Source: Macrostomum hystrix (lineage: Eukaryota > Platyhelminthes > Macrostomidae). From it: DNA of 64,000 nucleotides. The stretch is taken from positions 4,066,501-4,130,500 of the forward strand of contig CATNEN010000008.1 in assembly GCA_950097015.1 (NCBI GenBank), in the 5' to 3' direction. The position numbers were made by a program, and so were the translations under genes. The notes under the pieces were generated by a model. That model had not been told where the DNA came from and made no database searches. It saw nothing but the letters and a program-made list of their open reading frames with translations. Numbering within the stretch: position 1 is the stretch's first letter; each line of letters starts with the position of its first letter. Below are positions 37,391 through 47,258 of the stretch, one piece after another.

Positions 37391-37580
37391 AGCAGAATAC
37401 GGCTGGGGTTCTGTAGAACCTGCATAGAGTTCAATAGAATACAGTCGAGGTTCTGTAGAATACGGTTGGGTTCTGTAGAACCTGCATAGAGTTCAATAGA
37501 ATACAGTCGAGGTTCTGTAGAATACGGTTGGGGTTCTGTAGAATACGGCTGGGGTTCTGTAGAATACGGTTGTGGTTCTG
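37391..37580. repeat. ~20-bp repeat (GGTTCTGTAGAATACGGTTG)
   Basis: About seven copies, partly in a longer ~60-bp doublet containing CCTGCATAGAGTTCAATAGA. Confidence 0.85.
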
Positions 37581-37746
37581 TTAAGTGTGAAGTGCTCGCA
37601 TAGTGTGATAACAAATGTAAGCATTTATTCACAGCTACTACTAACAGTAGACAAAATAGTACCCATATGCTATTCTTCAATCTTTACAAATTTAAAAAAT
37701 ACACTGCAACGACTTGCTCGGTGTAGGTAGCTCGTGCATTAACTTT

Positions 37747-38222
37747 CTGAGGACCAATTAGGTTAGCGATCCTATCTGAGGACCAATTAGGTTAGCGATC
37801 CTATCTGAGGACCAATTAGGTTAGCGATCCTATCTGAGGACCAATTAGGTTAGCGATCCTATCTGAGGACCAATTAGGTTAGCGATCCTATCTGAGGACC
37901 AATTAGGTTAGCGATCCTATCTGAGGAACAATTAGGTTAGCGATTTTATCTGAGGAACAATTAGGTTACTGATCTTATCTGTGGACCAATTAGGTTACTG
38001 ATCTTATCTGAGGACCAATTAGGTTACTGATCTTATCTGAGGACCAATTAGGTTACTGATCTTATCTGAGGACCAATTAGGTTAGCGATCCTATCTGAGG
38101 ACCAATAAGGTTACTGATCCTATCTGAGGACCAATTAGGTTAGCGATCCTATCTGAGGACCAATTAGATTAGCGATCCTATCTGAGGACCAATTAGGTTG
38201 GCGATCCTGTCTGAGGACAAAT
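37747..38222. repeat. 29-bp minisatellite (~16 copies)
   Basis: CTGAGGACCAATTAGGTTAG followed by CGATCCTAT, with a block of CTGATCTTAT variants in the middle. It starts about 500 bases past the DCTN3 stop. Confidence 0.95.
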
Positions 38223-38571
38223 GCCTTCACGAATGTATGATCAAACCAAAAGCAGCAGAAATGCTATAAAACAGAGTTTTAATTGAATTAACGACGGCAT
38301 TTTATAGTTTTCTAATTGTACAATTTTTGCAAATAATATATTTGTTAATAAATGAATAAGTCAGCAATTGATCACATATGAAAACAGCATGTAGTTAAAC
38401 AAAGTAACCGAACCAAATAAATCAGCAAAGATAGGAGGAAAGTAGAAAACTTTAACCAGATTTCTATAGAATTAATTTGTACATTAACACACAAAAGTTA
38501 CACGAAAGTAACCGTATGCCTCGGTTCTGTTCTACTGAAGTATCAGCTGTTGTGATAATATTGAACAGGCA

Positions 38572-38577
38572 TTTATT
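38572..38577 (-). promoter_or_regulatory. Candidate poly(A) signal AATAAA for DCTN3
   Basis: TTTATT on plus, about 160 bases downstream of the DCTN3 stop on the minus strand. Confidence 0.5.
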
Positions 38578-38733
38578 ATAAGTTAATAGAGCCAAGTATA
38601 GTGTTCTAAGCTAGCGTATGTCCCAGAAATCTCAATATATTATTGACATTCTGTAGAGCCAAAACCTAAGGATTATCGATTAGAAGATTTGAACAGACAA
38701 AAAAAGCACGTCACAGATTAACTAGAGGCGAAG

Positions 38734-41700
38734 TCATTTTCCCTCAGCTTTGCGCACACGCTTATTCCACGCGATAAACTGCTTAGAGACTAAATCCATC
38801 TGAAATTTAGCAAGCCGAGATATGGAATACATCAATGCAAGTTGCTGAATTGATATGATGGTAGTCAACTTGAGTACTGTAACAATTAATTTCGAATAAA
38901 GAGAACTGTGTCAAACTCTGGAGACTCAATTGGCCATATGAGGATTTGGATTTAGACTCAACTGAGCACTATGAGCAGACTGTAGCCTCTTTTAATATTG
39001 CTGCCCTAGAAAAAACCAATTCACACTCATCTGGGTTGAACAGGTTTCAATCGGAGCAGCAACGTGACTAGCTAAATAGGAATAGTTAATATCCAATCGC
39101 TAGTGTCATGAGATTTGGCATCGCCCATCTTGAGAAGGTTAGGATGTTTTATCTCCTTAACCTGCCCAACAGGATAAAATTTGACTTCTTACATCTTAAG
39201 CAGAATGAAATTAAGTCTCCCAAGCTGGAGCAGTGTGAGATTTAGAATCTCCCAAGCTGGAGCAGTGTGAGATTTAGAATCTCTCAAGCTGGAGCAGTGT
39301 GAGATTTAGAATCTCCCAAGCTGGAGCAGTGTGAGATTTAGAATCTCCCAAGCTGGAGCAGTGTGAGATTTAGAATCTCCCAAGCTGGAACAGTGTGAGA
39401 TTTAGAATCTCCCAAGCTGGAACAGTGTGAGATTTAGAATCTCCCAAGCTGGAGCAGTGTGAGATTTAGAATCTCCCAAGCTGGAGCAGTGTGAGATTTA
39501 GAGTCTCCTAAGCTGGAGCAGTGTGAGATTTAGAATCTCTCAAGCTGGAGCAGTGTGAGATTTAGAATCTCCCAAGCTGGAACAGTGTGAGATTTAGAAT
39601 CTCCCAAGCTGGAGCAGTTTGAGATTTAGAATCTCCCAAGCTGGAACAGTGTGAGATTTAGAATCTCCCAAGCTGGAACAGTGTGAGATTTAGAATCTCC
39701 CAAGCTGGAGCAGTGTGAGATTTAGAATCTCCCAAGCTGGAGCAGTGTGAGATTTAGAGTCTCCTAAGCTGGAGCAGTGTGAGATTTAGAATCTCTCAAG
39801 CTGGAGCAGTGTGAGATTTAGAATCTCCCAAGCTGGAACAGTGTGAGATTTAGAATCTCTCAAGCTGGAGCAGTGTGAGATTTAGAATCTCTCAAGCTGG
39901 AGCAGTGTGAGATTTAGAATCTCTCAAGCTGGAGCAGTGTGAGATTTAGAATCTCCCAAGCTGGAGCAGTGTGAGATTTAGAATCTCTCAAGCTGGAGCA
40001 GTGTGAGATTTAGAATCTCTCAAGCTGGAGCAGTGTGAGATTTAGAATCTCTCAAGCTGGAGCAGTGTGAGATTCTCCCAAGCTGGAGCAGTGTGAGATT
40101 TAGAATCTCACAAGCTGGAGCAGTGTGAGATTCTCCCAAGCTGGAACAGTGTGAGATTTAGAATCTCCCAAGCTAGAACAGTGTGAGATTTAGAATCTCC
40201 CAAGCTGGAGCAGTGTGAGATTTAGAATCTCCCAAGCTGGAGCAGTGTGAGATTTAGAGTCTCCCAAGCTGGAGCAGTGTGAGATTTAGAATCTCCTAAG
40301 CTGGAGCAGTGTGAGATTTAGAATCTCTCAAGCTGGAGCAGTGTGAGATTTAGAATCTCCCAAGCTGGAACAGTGTGAGATTTAGAATCTCTCAAGCTGG
40401 AGCAGTGTGAGATTTAGAATCTCCCAAGCTGGAGCAGTGTGAGATTTAGAATCTCCCAAGCTGGAACAGTGTGAGATTTAGAATCTCCCAAGCTGGAGCA
40501 GTGTGAGATTTAGAATCTCTCAAGCTGGAGCAGTGTGAGATTTAGAATCTCTCAAGCTGGAGCAGTGTGAGATTTAGAATCTCCCAAGCTGGAACAGTGT
40601 GAGATTTAGAATCTCTCAAGCTGGAGCAGTGTGAGATTTAGAATCTCTCAAGCTGGAACAGTGTGAGATTTAGAGTCTCCCAAGCTGGAACAGTGTGAGA
40701 TTTAGAATCTCTCAAGCTGGAGCAGTGTGAGATTTAGAATCTCTCAAGCTGGAGCAGTGTGATATTTAGAATCTCCCAAGCTGGAGCAGTGTGAGATTCT
40801 CCCAAGCTGGAACAGTGTGAGATTTAGATTCTCCCAAGCTGGAGCAGTGTGAGATTTTGAATCTCCCAAGCTGGAGCAGTGTGAGATTCTCCCAAGCTGG
40901 AACAGTGTGAGATTTAGATTCTCCCAAGCTGGAGCAGTGTGAGATTTAGAATCTCCCAAGCTGGAGCAGTTTGAGATTCTCCCAAGCTGGAACAGTGTGA
41001 GATTTAGATTCTCCCAAGCTGGAGCAGTGTGAGATTTAGATTCTCCCAAGCTGGAACAGTGTGAGATTTAGATTCTCCCAAGCTGGAGCAGTGTGAGATT
41101 TAGAATCTCCCAAGCTGGAGCAGTTTGAGATTCTCCCAAGCTGGAGCAGTGTGAGATTTAGAATCTCCCAAGCTGGAGCAGTTTGAGATTCTCCCAAGCT
41201 GGAACAGTGTGAGATTTAGATTCTCCCAAGCTGGAGCAGTGTGAGATTTAGAATCTCCCAAGCTGGAGCAGTGTGAGATTCTCCCAAGCTGGAGCAGTGT
41301 GAGATTTAGAATCTCCCAAGCTGGAGCAGTGTGAGATTCTCCCAAGCTGGAACAGTGTGAGATTTAGAATCTCTCAAGCTGGAGCAGTGTGAGATTTAGA
41401 ATCTCCCAAGCTGGAGCAGTTTGAGATTTAGAATCTCCCAAGCTGGAGCAGTGTGAGATTCTCCCAAGCTGTAACAGTGTGAGATTTAGAATCTCCTAAG
41501 CTGGAGCAGTTTGAGATTTAGAATCTCTCAAGCTGGAGCAGTGTGAGATTCTCCCAAGCTGGAGCAGTTTGAGATTTAGAATCTCCCAAGCTGGAACAGT
41601 GTGAGATTTAGAATCTCCCAAGCTGGAGCAGTGTGAGATTCTCCCAAGCTGGAACAGTGTGAGATTTAGAATCTCCCAAGCTGGAGCAGTGTGAGATTTA

Positions 41701-44700
41701 GAATCTCTCAAGCTGGAGCAGTGTGAGATTCTCCCAAGCTGGAACAGTGTGAGATTTAGAGTCTCCCAAGCTGGAGCAGTGTGAGATTCTCCCAAGCTGG
41801 AACAGTGTGAGATTTAGAATCTCCCAAGCTGGAGCAGTGTGAGATTTAGAATCTCCCAAGCTGGAACAGTGTGAGATTTAGAATCTCCCAAGCTGGAACA
41901 GTGTGAGATTTAGAGTCTCCCAAGCTGGAGCAGTGTGAGATTTAGAGTCTCCCAAGCTGGAGCAGTGTGAGATTTAGAATCTCCCAAGCTGGAACAGTGT
42001 GAGATTTAGAGTCTCCCAAGCTGGAGCAGTGTGAGATTCTCCCAAGCTGGAACAGTGTGAGATTTAGAATCTCCCAAGCTGGAGCAGATTGAGATTTAGA
42101 ATCTCCCAAGCTGGAACAGTGTGAGATTTAGAATCTCCCAAGCTGGAACAGTGTGAGATTTAGAGTCTCCTAAGCTGGAGCAGTGTGAGAATCTCCCAAG
42201 CTGGAGCAGTGTGAGATTTAGAATCTCCCAAGCTGGAGCAGTGTGAGATTTAGAATCACCCAAGCTGGAACAGTGTGAGATTTAGAATCTCCCAAGCTGG
42301 AGCAGTGTGAGATTTAGAATCACCCAAGCTGGAGCAGTGTGAGATTTAGAATCTCCCAAGCTGGAGCAGTGTGAGATTCTCCCAAGCTGGAACAGTGTGA
42401 GATTTAGAATCTCCCAAGCTGGAGCAGTGTGAGATTTAGAATCTCCCAAGCTGGAACAGTGTGAGATTTAGAATCTCCTAAGCTGGAGCAGTTTGAGATT
42501 CTCCCAAGCTGTAACAGTGTGAGATTTAGAATCTCCTAAGCTGGAGCAGTTTGAGATTTAGAATCTCTCAAGCTGGAGCAGTGTGAGAATCTCCCAAGCT
42601 GGAACAGTGTGAGATTTAGAATCTCCCAAGCTGGAGCAGTGTGAGATTCTCCCAAGCTGGAACAGTGTGAGATTTAGAATCTCCCAAGCTGGAGCAGTGT
42701 GAGATTCTCCCAAGCTGGAGCAGTGTGGGATTTAGAATCTCCCAAGCTGGAGCAGTGTGAGATTTAGAATCTCCCAAGCTGGAGCAGTGTGAGATTCTCC
42801 CAAGCTGGAGCAGTGTGAGATTTAGAATCTCCCAAGCTGGAGCAGTGTGAGATTCCCCCAAGCTGGAACAGTGTGAGATTTAGAATCTCCCAAGCTGGAG
42901 CAGTTTGAGATTTAGAATCTCCCAAGCTGGAACAGTGTGAGATTTAGAATCTCCCAAGCTGGAGCAGTTTGAGATTTAGAATCTCCCAAGCTGGAACAGT
43001 GTGAGATTTAGAATCTCCCAAGCTGGAGCAGTTTGAGATTTAGAATCTCCCAAGCTGGAACAGTGTGAGATTTAGAATCTCCCAAGCTGGAACAGTGTGA
43101 GATTTAGAGTCTCCCAAGCTGGAGCAGTGTGAGATTCTCCCAAGCTGGAGCAGTGTGAGATTCTCCCAAGCTGGAGCAGTGTGAGATTTAGAATCTCCCA
43201 AGCTGGAGCAGTGTGAGATTTAGAATCTCCCAAGCTGGAACAGTGTGAGATTTAGAATCTCCCAAGCTGGAGCAGTTTGAGATTTAGAATCTCCCAAGCT
43301 GGAGCAGTGTGAGATTTAGAATCTCCCAAGCTGGAACAGTGTGAGATTTAGAGTCTCCCAAGCTGGAGCAGTGTGAGATTTAGAGTCTCCCAAGCTGGAG
43401 CAGTGTGAGATTTAGAATCTCCCAAGCTGGAACAGTGTGAGATTTAGAGTCTCCCAAGCTGGAGCAGTGTGAGATTCTCCCAAGCTGGAACAGTGTGAGA
43501 TTTAGAATCTCCCAAGCTGGAGCAGTTTGAGATTTAGAATCTCCCAAGCTGGAACAGTGTGAGATTTAGAATCTCCCAAGCTGGAACAGTGTGAGATTTA
43601 GAGTCTCCCAAGCTGGAGCAGTGTGAGAATCTCCCAAGCTGGAGCAGTGTGAGATTTAGAATCTCCCAAGCTGGAGCAGTGTGAGATTTAGAATCACCCA
43701 AGCTGGAACAGTGTGAGATTTAGAATCTCCCAAGCTGGAGCAGTGTGAGATTTAGAATCACCCAAGCTGGAGCAGTGTGAGATTTAGAATCTCCCAAGCT
43801 GGAGCAGTGTGAGATTTAGAATCACCCAAGCTGGAGCAGTGTGAGATTTAGAATCTCCCAAGCTGGAGCAGTGTGAGATTTAGAATCACCCAAGCTGGAG
43901 CAGTGTGAGATTTAGAATCTCCCAAGCTGGAGCAGTGTGAGATTTAGAATCACCCATATTGAGCTTCTCCCTAAAAATAATTCAAATCCAATTGTACCGC
44001 CAAAATAGTTGGTACAAATATCAATTGAGTTGCCATTGAGTCAGAATGTGTCAAACTCTGGAGACTCAGCTGTCCATAAGAAGTTTTAGAATCAACTGAG
44101 CACTATGAGCAGACTGTAGCCGTTTTAATATTGCTGCCCTAGAAAAAACCAATTCACAATGAACTGAGTGTCACTTTGGACACTGAAGGGTTAAACAGGT
44201 TTCAATCGGAGCAGCTAAACAACAAGTTTGAGTAAAAATTATTGGAATTTATCATCACGAGTGGGATTAGAGTTTGAACCACCTAAAATAAGCATTCGAC
44301 AATCAGACTTAATAGTGTGAAATAAATATTCGTTGGAAAAAATTAGTATAAAAATTAAAATGTGTCAAACCCTGGAGACTCAGCTGTCCATATGATGATT
44401 CACATTCAGAATCAACTGAGCACTATGAGCAGACTCTATTGTCTTTTAATATTGCTGCCCTAGAAAAAACCAATTGACACTAATCTGAGTGTCACTTTGG
44501 ACACTGTGGGTTGAACAGGTTTCAATCGGAGCAGCTCACAGCCTACTCATTAATAAACATAGCTAAAACTGACTCACATAGTTGAAGTAGACATTGAGCA
44601 GCTCGTAGGTCTGCTCCTCGAGCCTCTGAGCGTCCTCGGTCTGTTCGATCTGCTTTTGTCTCAGTTCGGCGAATCTCTCCAGCAGTTTCTGGTCCACTCG

Positions 44701-45118
44701 CAGGTGTTCGCTGTCCAGCACGGAGCACAATTCGGCGATTCTCTCCAGCGCGGCGGCTGTCTCGCGAATGCGGCCCTCCTCGCTGACAATGACGCGAACC
44801 TTGGCCTCCGTGGATAGCGCAGTCTCCTCGCAGAATCGGCTGTCCATGTATTTGTCTATTTCATTGTAGCGAGCTAGTATGCGCTGCACTTTGTCACGCT
44901 TGGCTGTGCTCGACTCAAATTTCTTGTTAACAGCTTGGATTTTGTCAGCACACTAATTAAAAAAACGATTTTAATAGAGATGTATGTTCGAGTCATTAAA
45001 AAATGAAAATATTACCATTACTTACAGATTCAGCTTCCTTAATAGCGGCAGGTGGGCAAGCACCAAACACCTTTCTCTCCATCTCTGTAATTCTTTCTTC
45101 AAGCACTGCATAGTCCAT
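38734..45118 (-). CDS. DCTN3: Dynactin subunit 3 (p24), complete, 3 exons
   Basis: p24 is a small coiled-coil subunit of the dynactin shoulder, which helps link dynein to cargo and p150Glued. Exons on the minus strand: 45118-45026 (31 codons, starting MDYAVLEERITEMERKVFG), 44952-44578 (125 codons, including AELCSVLDSEHLR) and 38799-38734 (21 codons plus stop, MDLVSKQFIAWNKRVRKAEGK). All borders are GT-AG and phase 0. The 177-residue product compares with about 186 in vertebrates and keeps the VSKQF-x2-W motif near the C-terminus. The protein is mostly helical with heptad-like spacing. The last exon is only 66 bases and lies behind a 5.8-kb intron containing a 4.7-kb minisatellite, so automated annotation would probably miss it. 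Head to head with WDR19. Confidence 0.92.
38912..39060. repeat. ~170-bp dispersed repeat, copy 1 of 3 (DCTN3 intron)
   Basis: Contains TGTCAAACTCTGGAGACTCA, GAGCACTATGAGCAGACT, ATTGCTGCCCTAGAAAAAAC and GGTTTCAATCGGAGCAGC in order. The same series recurs at 44047-44215 and 44360-44537, on the far side of the 32-bp array. Confidence 0.9.
39215..43955. repeat. 4.7-kb array of 32-bp units in the DCTN3 intron (~150 copies)
   Basis: The full unit is AATCTCCCAAGCTGGAGCAG followed by TGTGAGATTTAG. A shorter form of about 25 bp lacks TTAGAAT, and the two forms are mixed, with the short form common from 40780 on. Each unit starts AATCTC and has GAGATT near its end, so the ends are self-complementary. 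It is the largest single array in the window and makes up most of the second DCTN3 intron. Confidence 0.97.
44047..44537. repeat. Copies 2 and 3 of the ~170-bp dispersed repeat
   Basis: 44047-44215 and 44360-44537 are parallel to the copy at 38912-39060, with a 3-base to 20-base set of indels. Together with copy 1 they bracket the 32-bp array. Confidence 0.9.
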
Positions 45119-45419
45119 GACAAATATTTATTCTAGTGAGACTGAAATTGATAGCAAGGAATAAGAAAATGAGCCATAGAAGAACTGGACCATTAGGGAT
45201 ATATATATTTTTTTCATATACTTTTTTGAAGTGTGCATATTAGAGGAGCTTATATAACTCCTGTCTTGACTTATACCTAAATCCCTAAATAATTATATTT
45301 TACTATTAATGTATACAAGGTTATTGAATGTATTTTGAATATTTTTAATTTACTATTTTAAGCACAGAATTACATTTAGTGGCTCTTCTGATTTCAGATT
45401 AATAATATGAAGAATGAGC

Positions 45420-45840
45420 AAACGTCAAGACAAACATTTATTATTTAAACTGCCAACGCGTTTCGTCCAAAACGGACATCTTCAGGGCAAACGAACCATA
45501 AAAAACACACAACCAAAAATGTATTTAAATTAAATCGAAAAATATTGAGCGAACAAATAAACAGAGGGAACGAAAAAGCATGCTGTAAACTTTTGAACGA
45601 CCAATCAGTGAAGAGGGAGCAACCGCCTCACCACCGAGTACATCGAGATCAAAAAATTCTGAGTTGTTGCTCCATACCTTTACTCACAAGCTGAATGTTT
45701 AAGCTAGGATTGTACTTCCTAATGTACGTAGCTTCCAACAGTTTTAGTTTTCTATCATTGTTACAAACATCTAACACCTTGAACAACTGCAAAGGCTCAC
45801 AGTCACAACACGCCTTGCACACAAAAAGGTGCCCTGAAGA
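45420..45840 (-). mobile_element. Penelope-like retroelement fragment (3' end of ORF plus tail)
   Basis: On the minus strand, 45840-45649 reads through 63 codons to a stop. It has a Cys cluster (CKACCDCE) and the segment LLEATYIRKYNPSLNIQ, which matches the C-terminal part of the GIY-YIG endonuclease domain of Penelope-like elements. The reverse transcriptase and the GIY-YIG core are absent, consistent with 5' truncation. About 160 bases past the stop lies a hammerhead-ribozyme-like motif (next entry), as found in the pLTRs of these elements. It sits between DCTN3 and WDR19 and is surely non-functional as a retroelement. Confidence 0.75.
45450..45491 (-). ncRNA. Hammerhead-ribozyme-like motif (minimal, Penelope type)
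   Basis: Minus strand, in order: TTGCC (stem I), CTGAAGA, one extra T, GTCC-GTTTT-GGAC (perfect 4-bp stem II with its loop), GAAA, CGCGTT (self-complementary ACGCGT as a tiny stem III), then GGCAG closing stem I. This is the order of a type-I hammerhead with the very short stem III reported for Penelope-associated forms that act as dimers. The extra base before stem II departs from the strict consensus, so activity is uncertain. Confidence 0.6.
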
Positions 45841-47258
45841 TTGTTAGCAAATTAATTCAAACTTTTTTTTCCAAACTTTATAACAATACATAGATGATCT
45901 AAGTTTTTGTGTCACCTAAATTCTAAATGGTGCAATTCTAAATTTTAAATGGCATAATCTAACTTTCTGATATTTTCAAATTAGTCATAAACTTGGAGAG
46001 AAATTGTAACAAAATTGGTAAAATTACTAGGATATCAAGTTCTTAACATTTATCATAATTTTTAATTAATGTTCTTGATAATTTTTAAACTAGGCTAAGC
46101 TACAATTTCTAAGAATCAGTTCTGAACTTGATAGTCAACAAAAAGTAAAACTAATAGGCAATTCACAAATCATATTTTAAATTTAACTCTTATATTTAAG
46201 CTTTTAAACTGACAAATTATTTTTGATTTAAATTTAATGCTTGCATGAAAAAATTGTATGCCAATATCAAATTAGGGCAATCATGCCAAATGGCATAACC
46301 AACTTACCAACCCAGAAAAAAACTCAGTAGATGATAAAGAAAAAATAGCAAATGAGCATTAGTTACATAGTTGCTTAACAATATTTGTTCAGGATTGAGT
46401 AGGCCTATAAGAATAAATAGACTCTATAGAAGTTCAAAGCAATATTTTCACTATATAAACTCTAGGAGGCTTGTTGTACAATTTATGCCATTGAAGGTCA
46501 ACATTAAAGGCACAGTAAGAGTGTACACTGTCAAAAGTGTAAAATGTGAAATTTAACTTTAAACAAGAAGTTACCTATGTTGTTGAGTTTGAGTTGTTAA
46601 GTTGTTAAGTTAAGTTCTTGAGTTAGGGCCTATTGTTAAGTTCTTGAGTTTGGTGTGCTTGTCAGGGGGGAATTCACTGGCCTTTGATATAAAAACGGGC
46701 GGCAAAAAGGCTAAGTAGTCCTACTGTTATTGCTGTGGCAATGCAGAATGCGCTACGCAAGTGCCAATTTCTAATTAAAATGCCTTCCGGCATGGAGGGC
46801 CTAGTTTTCTGTCGGGTTGGATAGATAGATCGATAGATGGTCATGACGAACTCACACTACTCACACTGACAAGCTGCGTGTTAGGCCAATATTTTAATGG
46901 AAATATATTTAGTAAACTAAGAATAAGCTCAAGAGTAAATAAAATTAGAGTTCGATTGAGCAAAATTATAATTAGGCCAATTAGAAAGAGCAGCTTGTTT
47001 TAAATTTATCTTACTATAACTCATTCAAACAAAGTAGGTGCAACTAAAGTAGTAACAGAATCATTACGAAACAAAAGAATATATATATAAAATTACAAAA
47101 ATATTTTTAAGTTATAATCGTACAGCTTTCATTCCTCTTTTTGGCTCAACAAAATGCTTTACTAGTAATTTTCAACAGGAAAATTCCATTTAATTTAATC
47201 GATGCGCGTTCTACAGCATTTACAGCATTCTATTAGTTTCGACTCGTCGTGGTGAATA
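45841..47258. other. Divergent intergenic region upstream of WDR19
   Basis: AT-rich sequence. At 46655-46760 a segment with ATAAAAACGGGCGGCAAAA resembles the reverse complement of 1497-1570, marking a dispersed repeat family. No other gene is seen; a 61-codon frame at 46371-46556 is unremarkable. Promoters for DCTN3 (minus) and WDR19 (plus) must lie here, but no motif is clear. Confidence 0.5.

Noticed and set aside
39215-43955. CRISPR-like regularly spaced repeats
   Set aside because: The repeats are contiguous without unique spacers, the genome is eukaryotic, and there are no cas genes.
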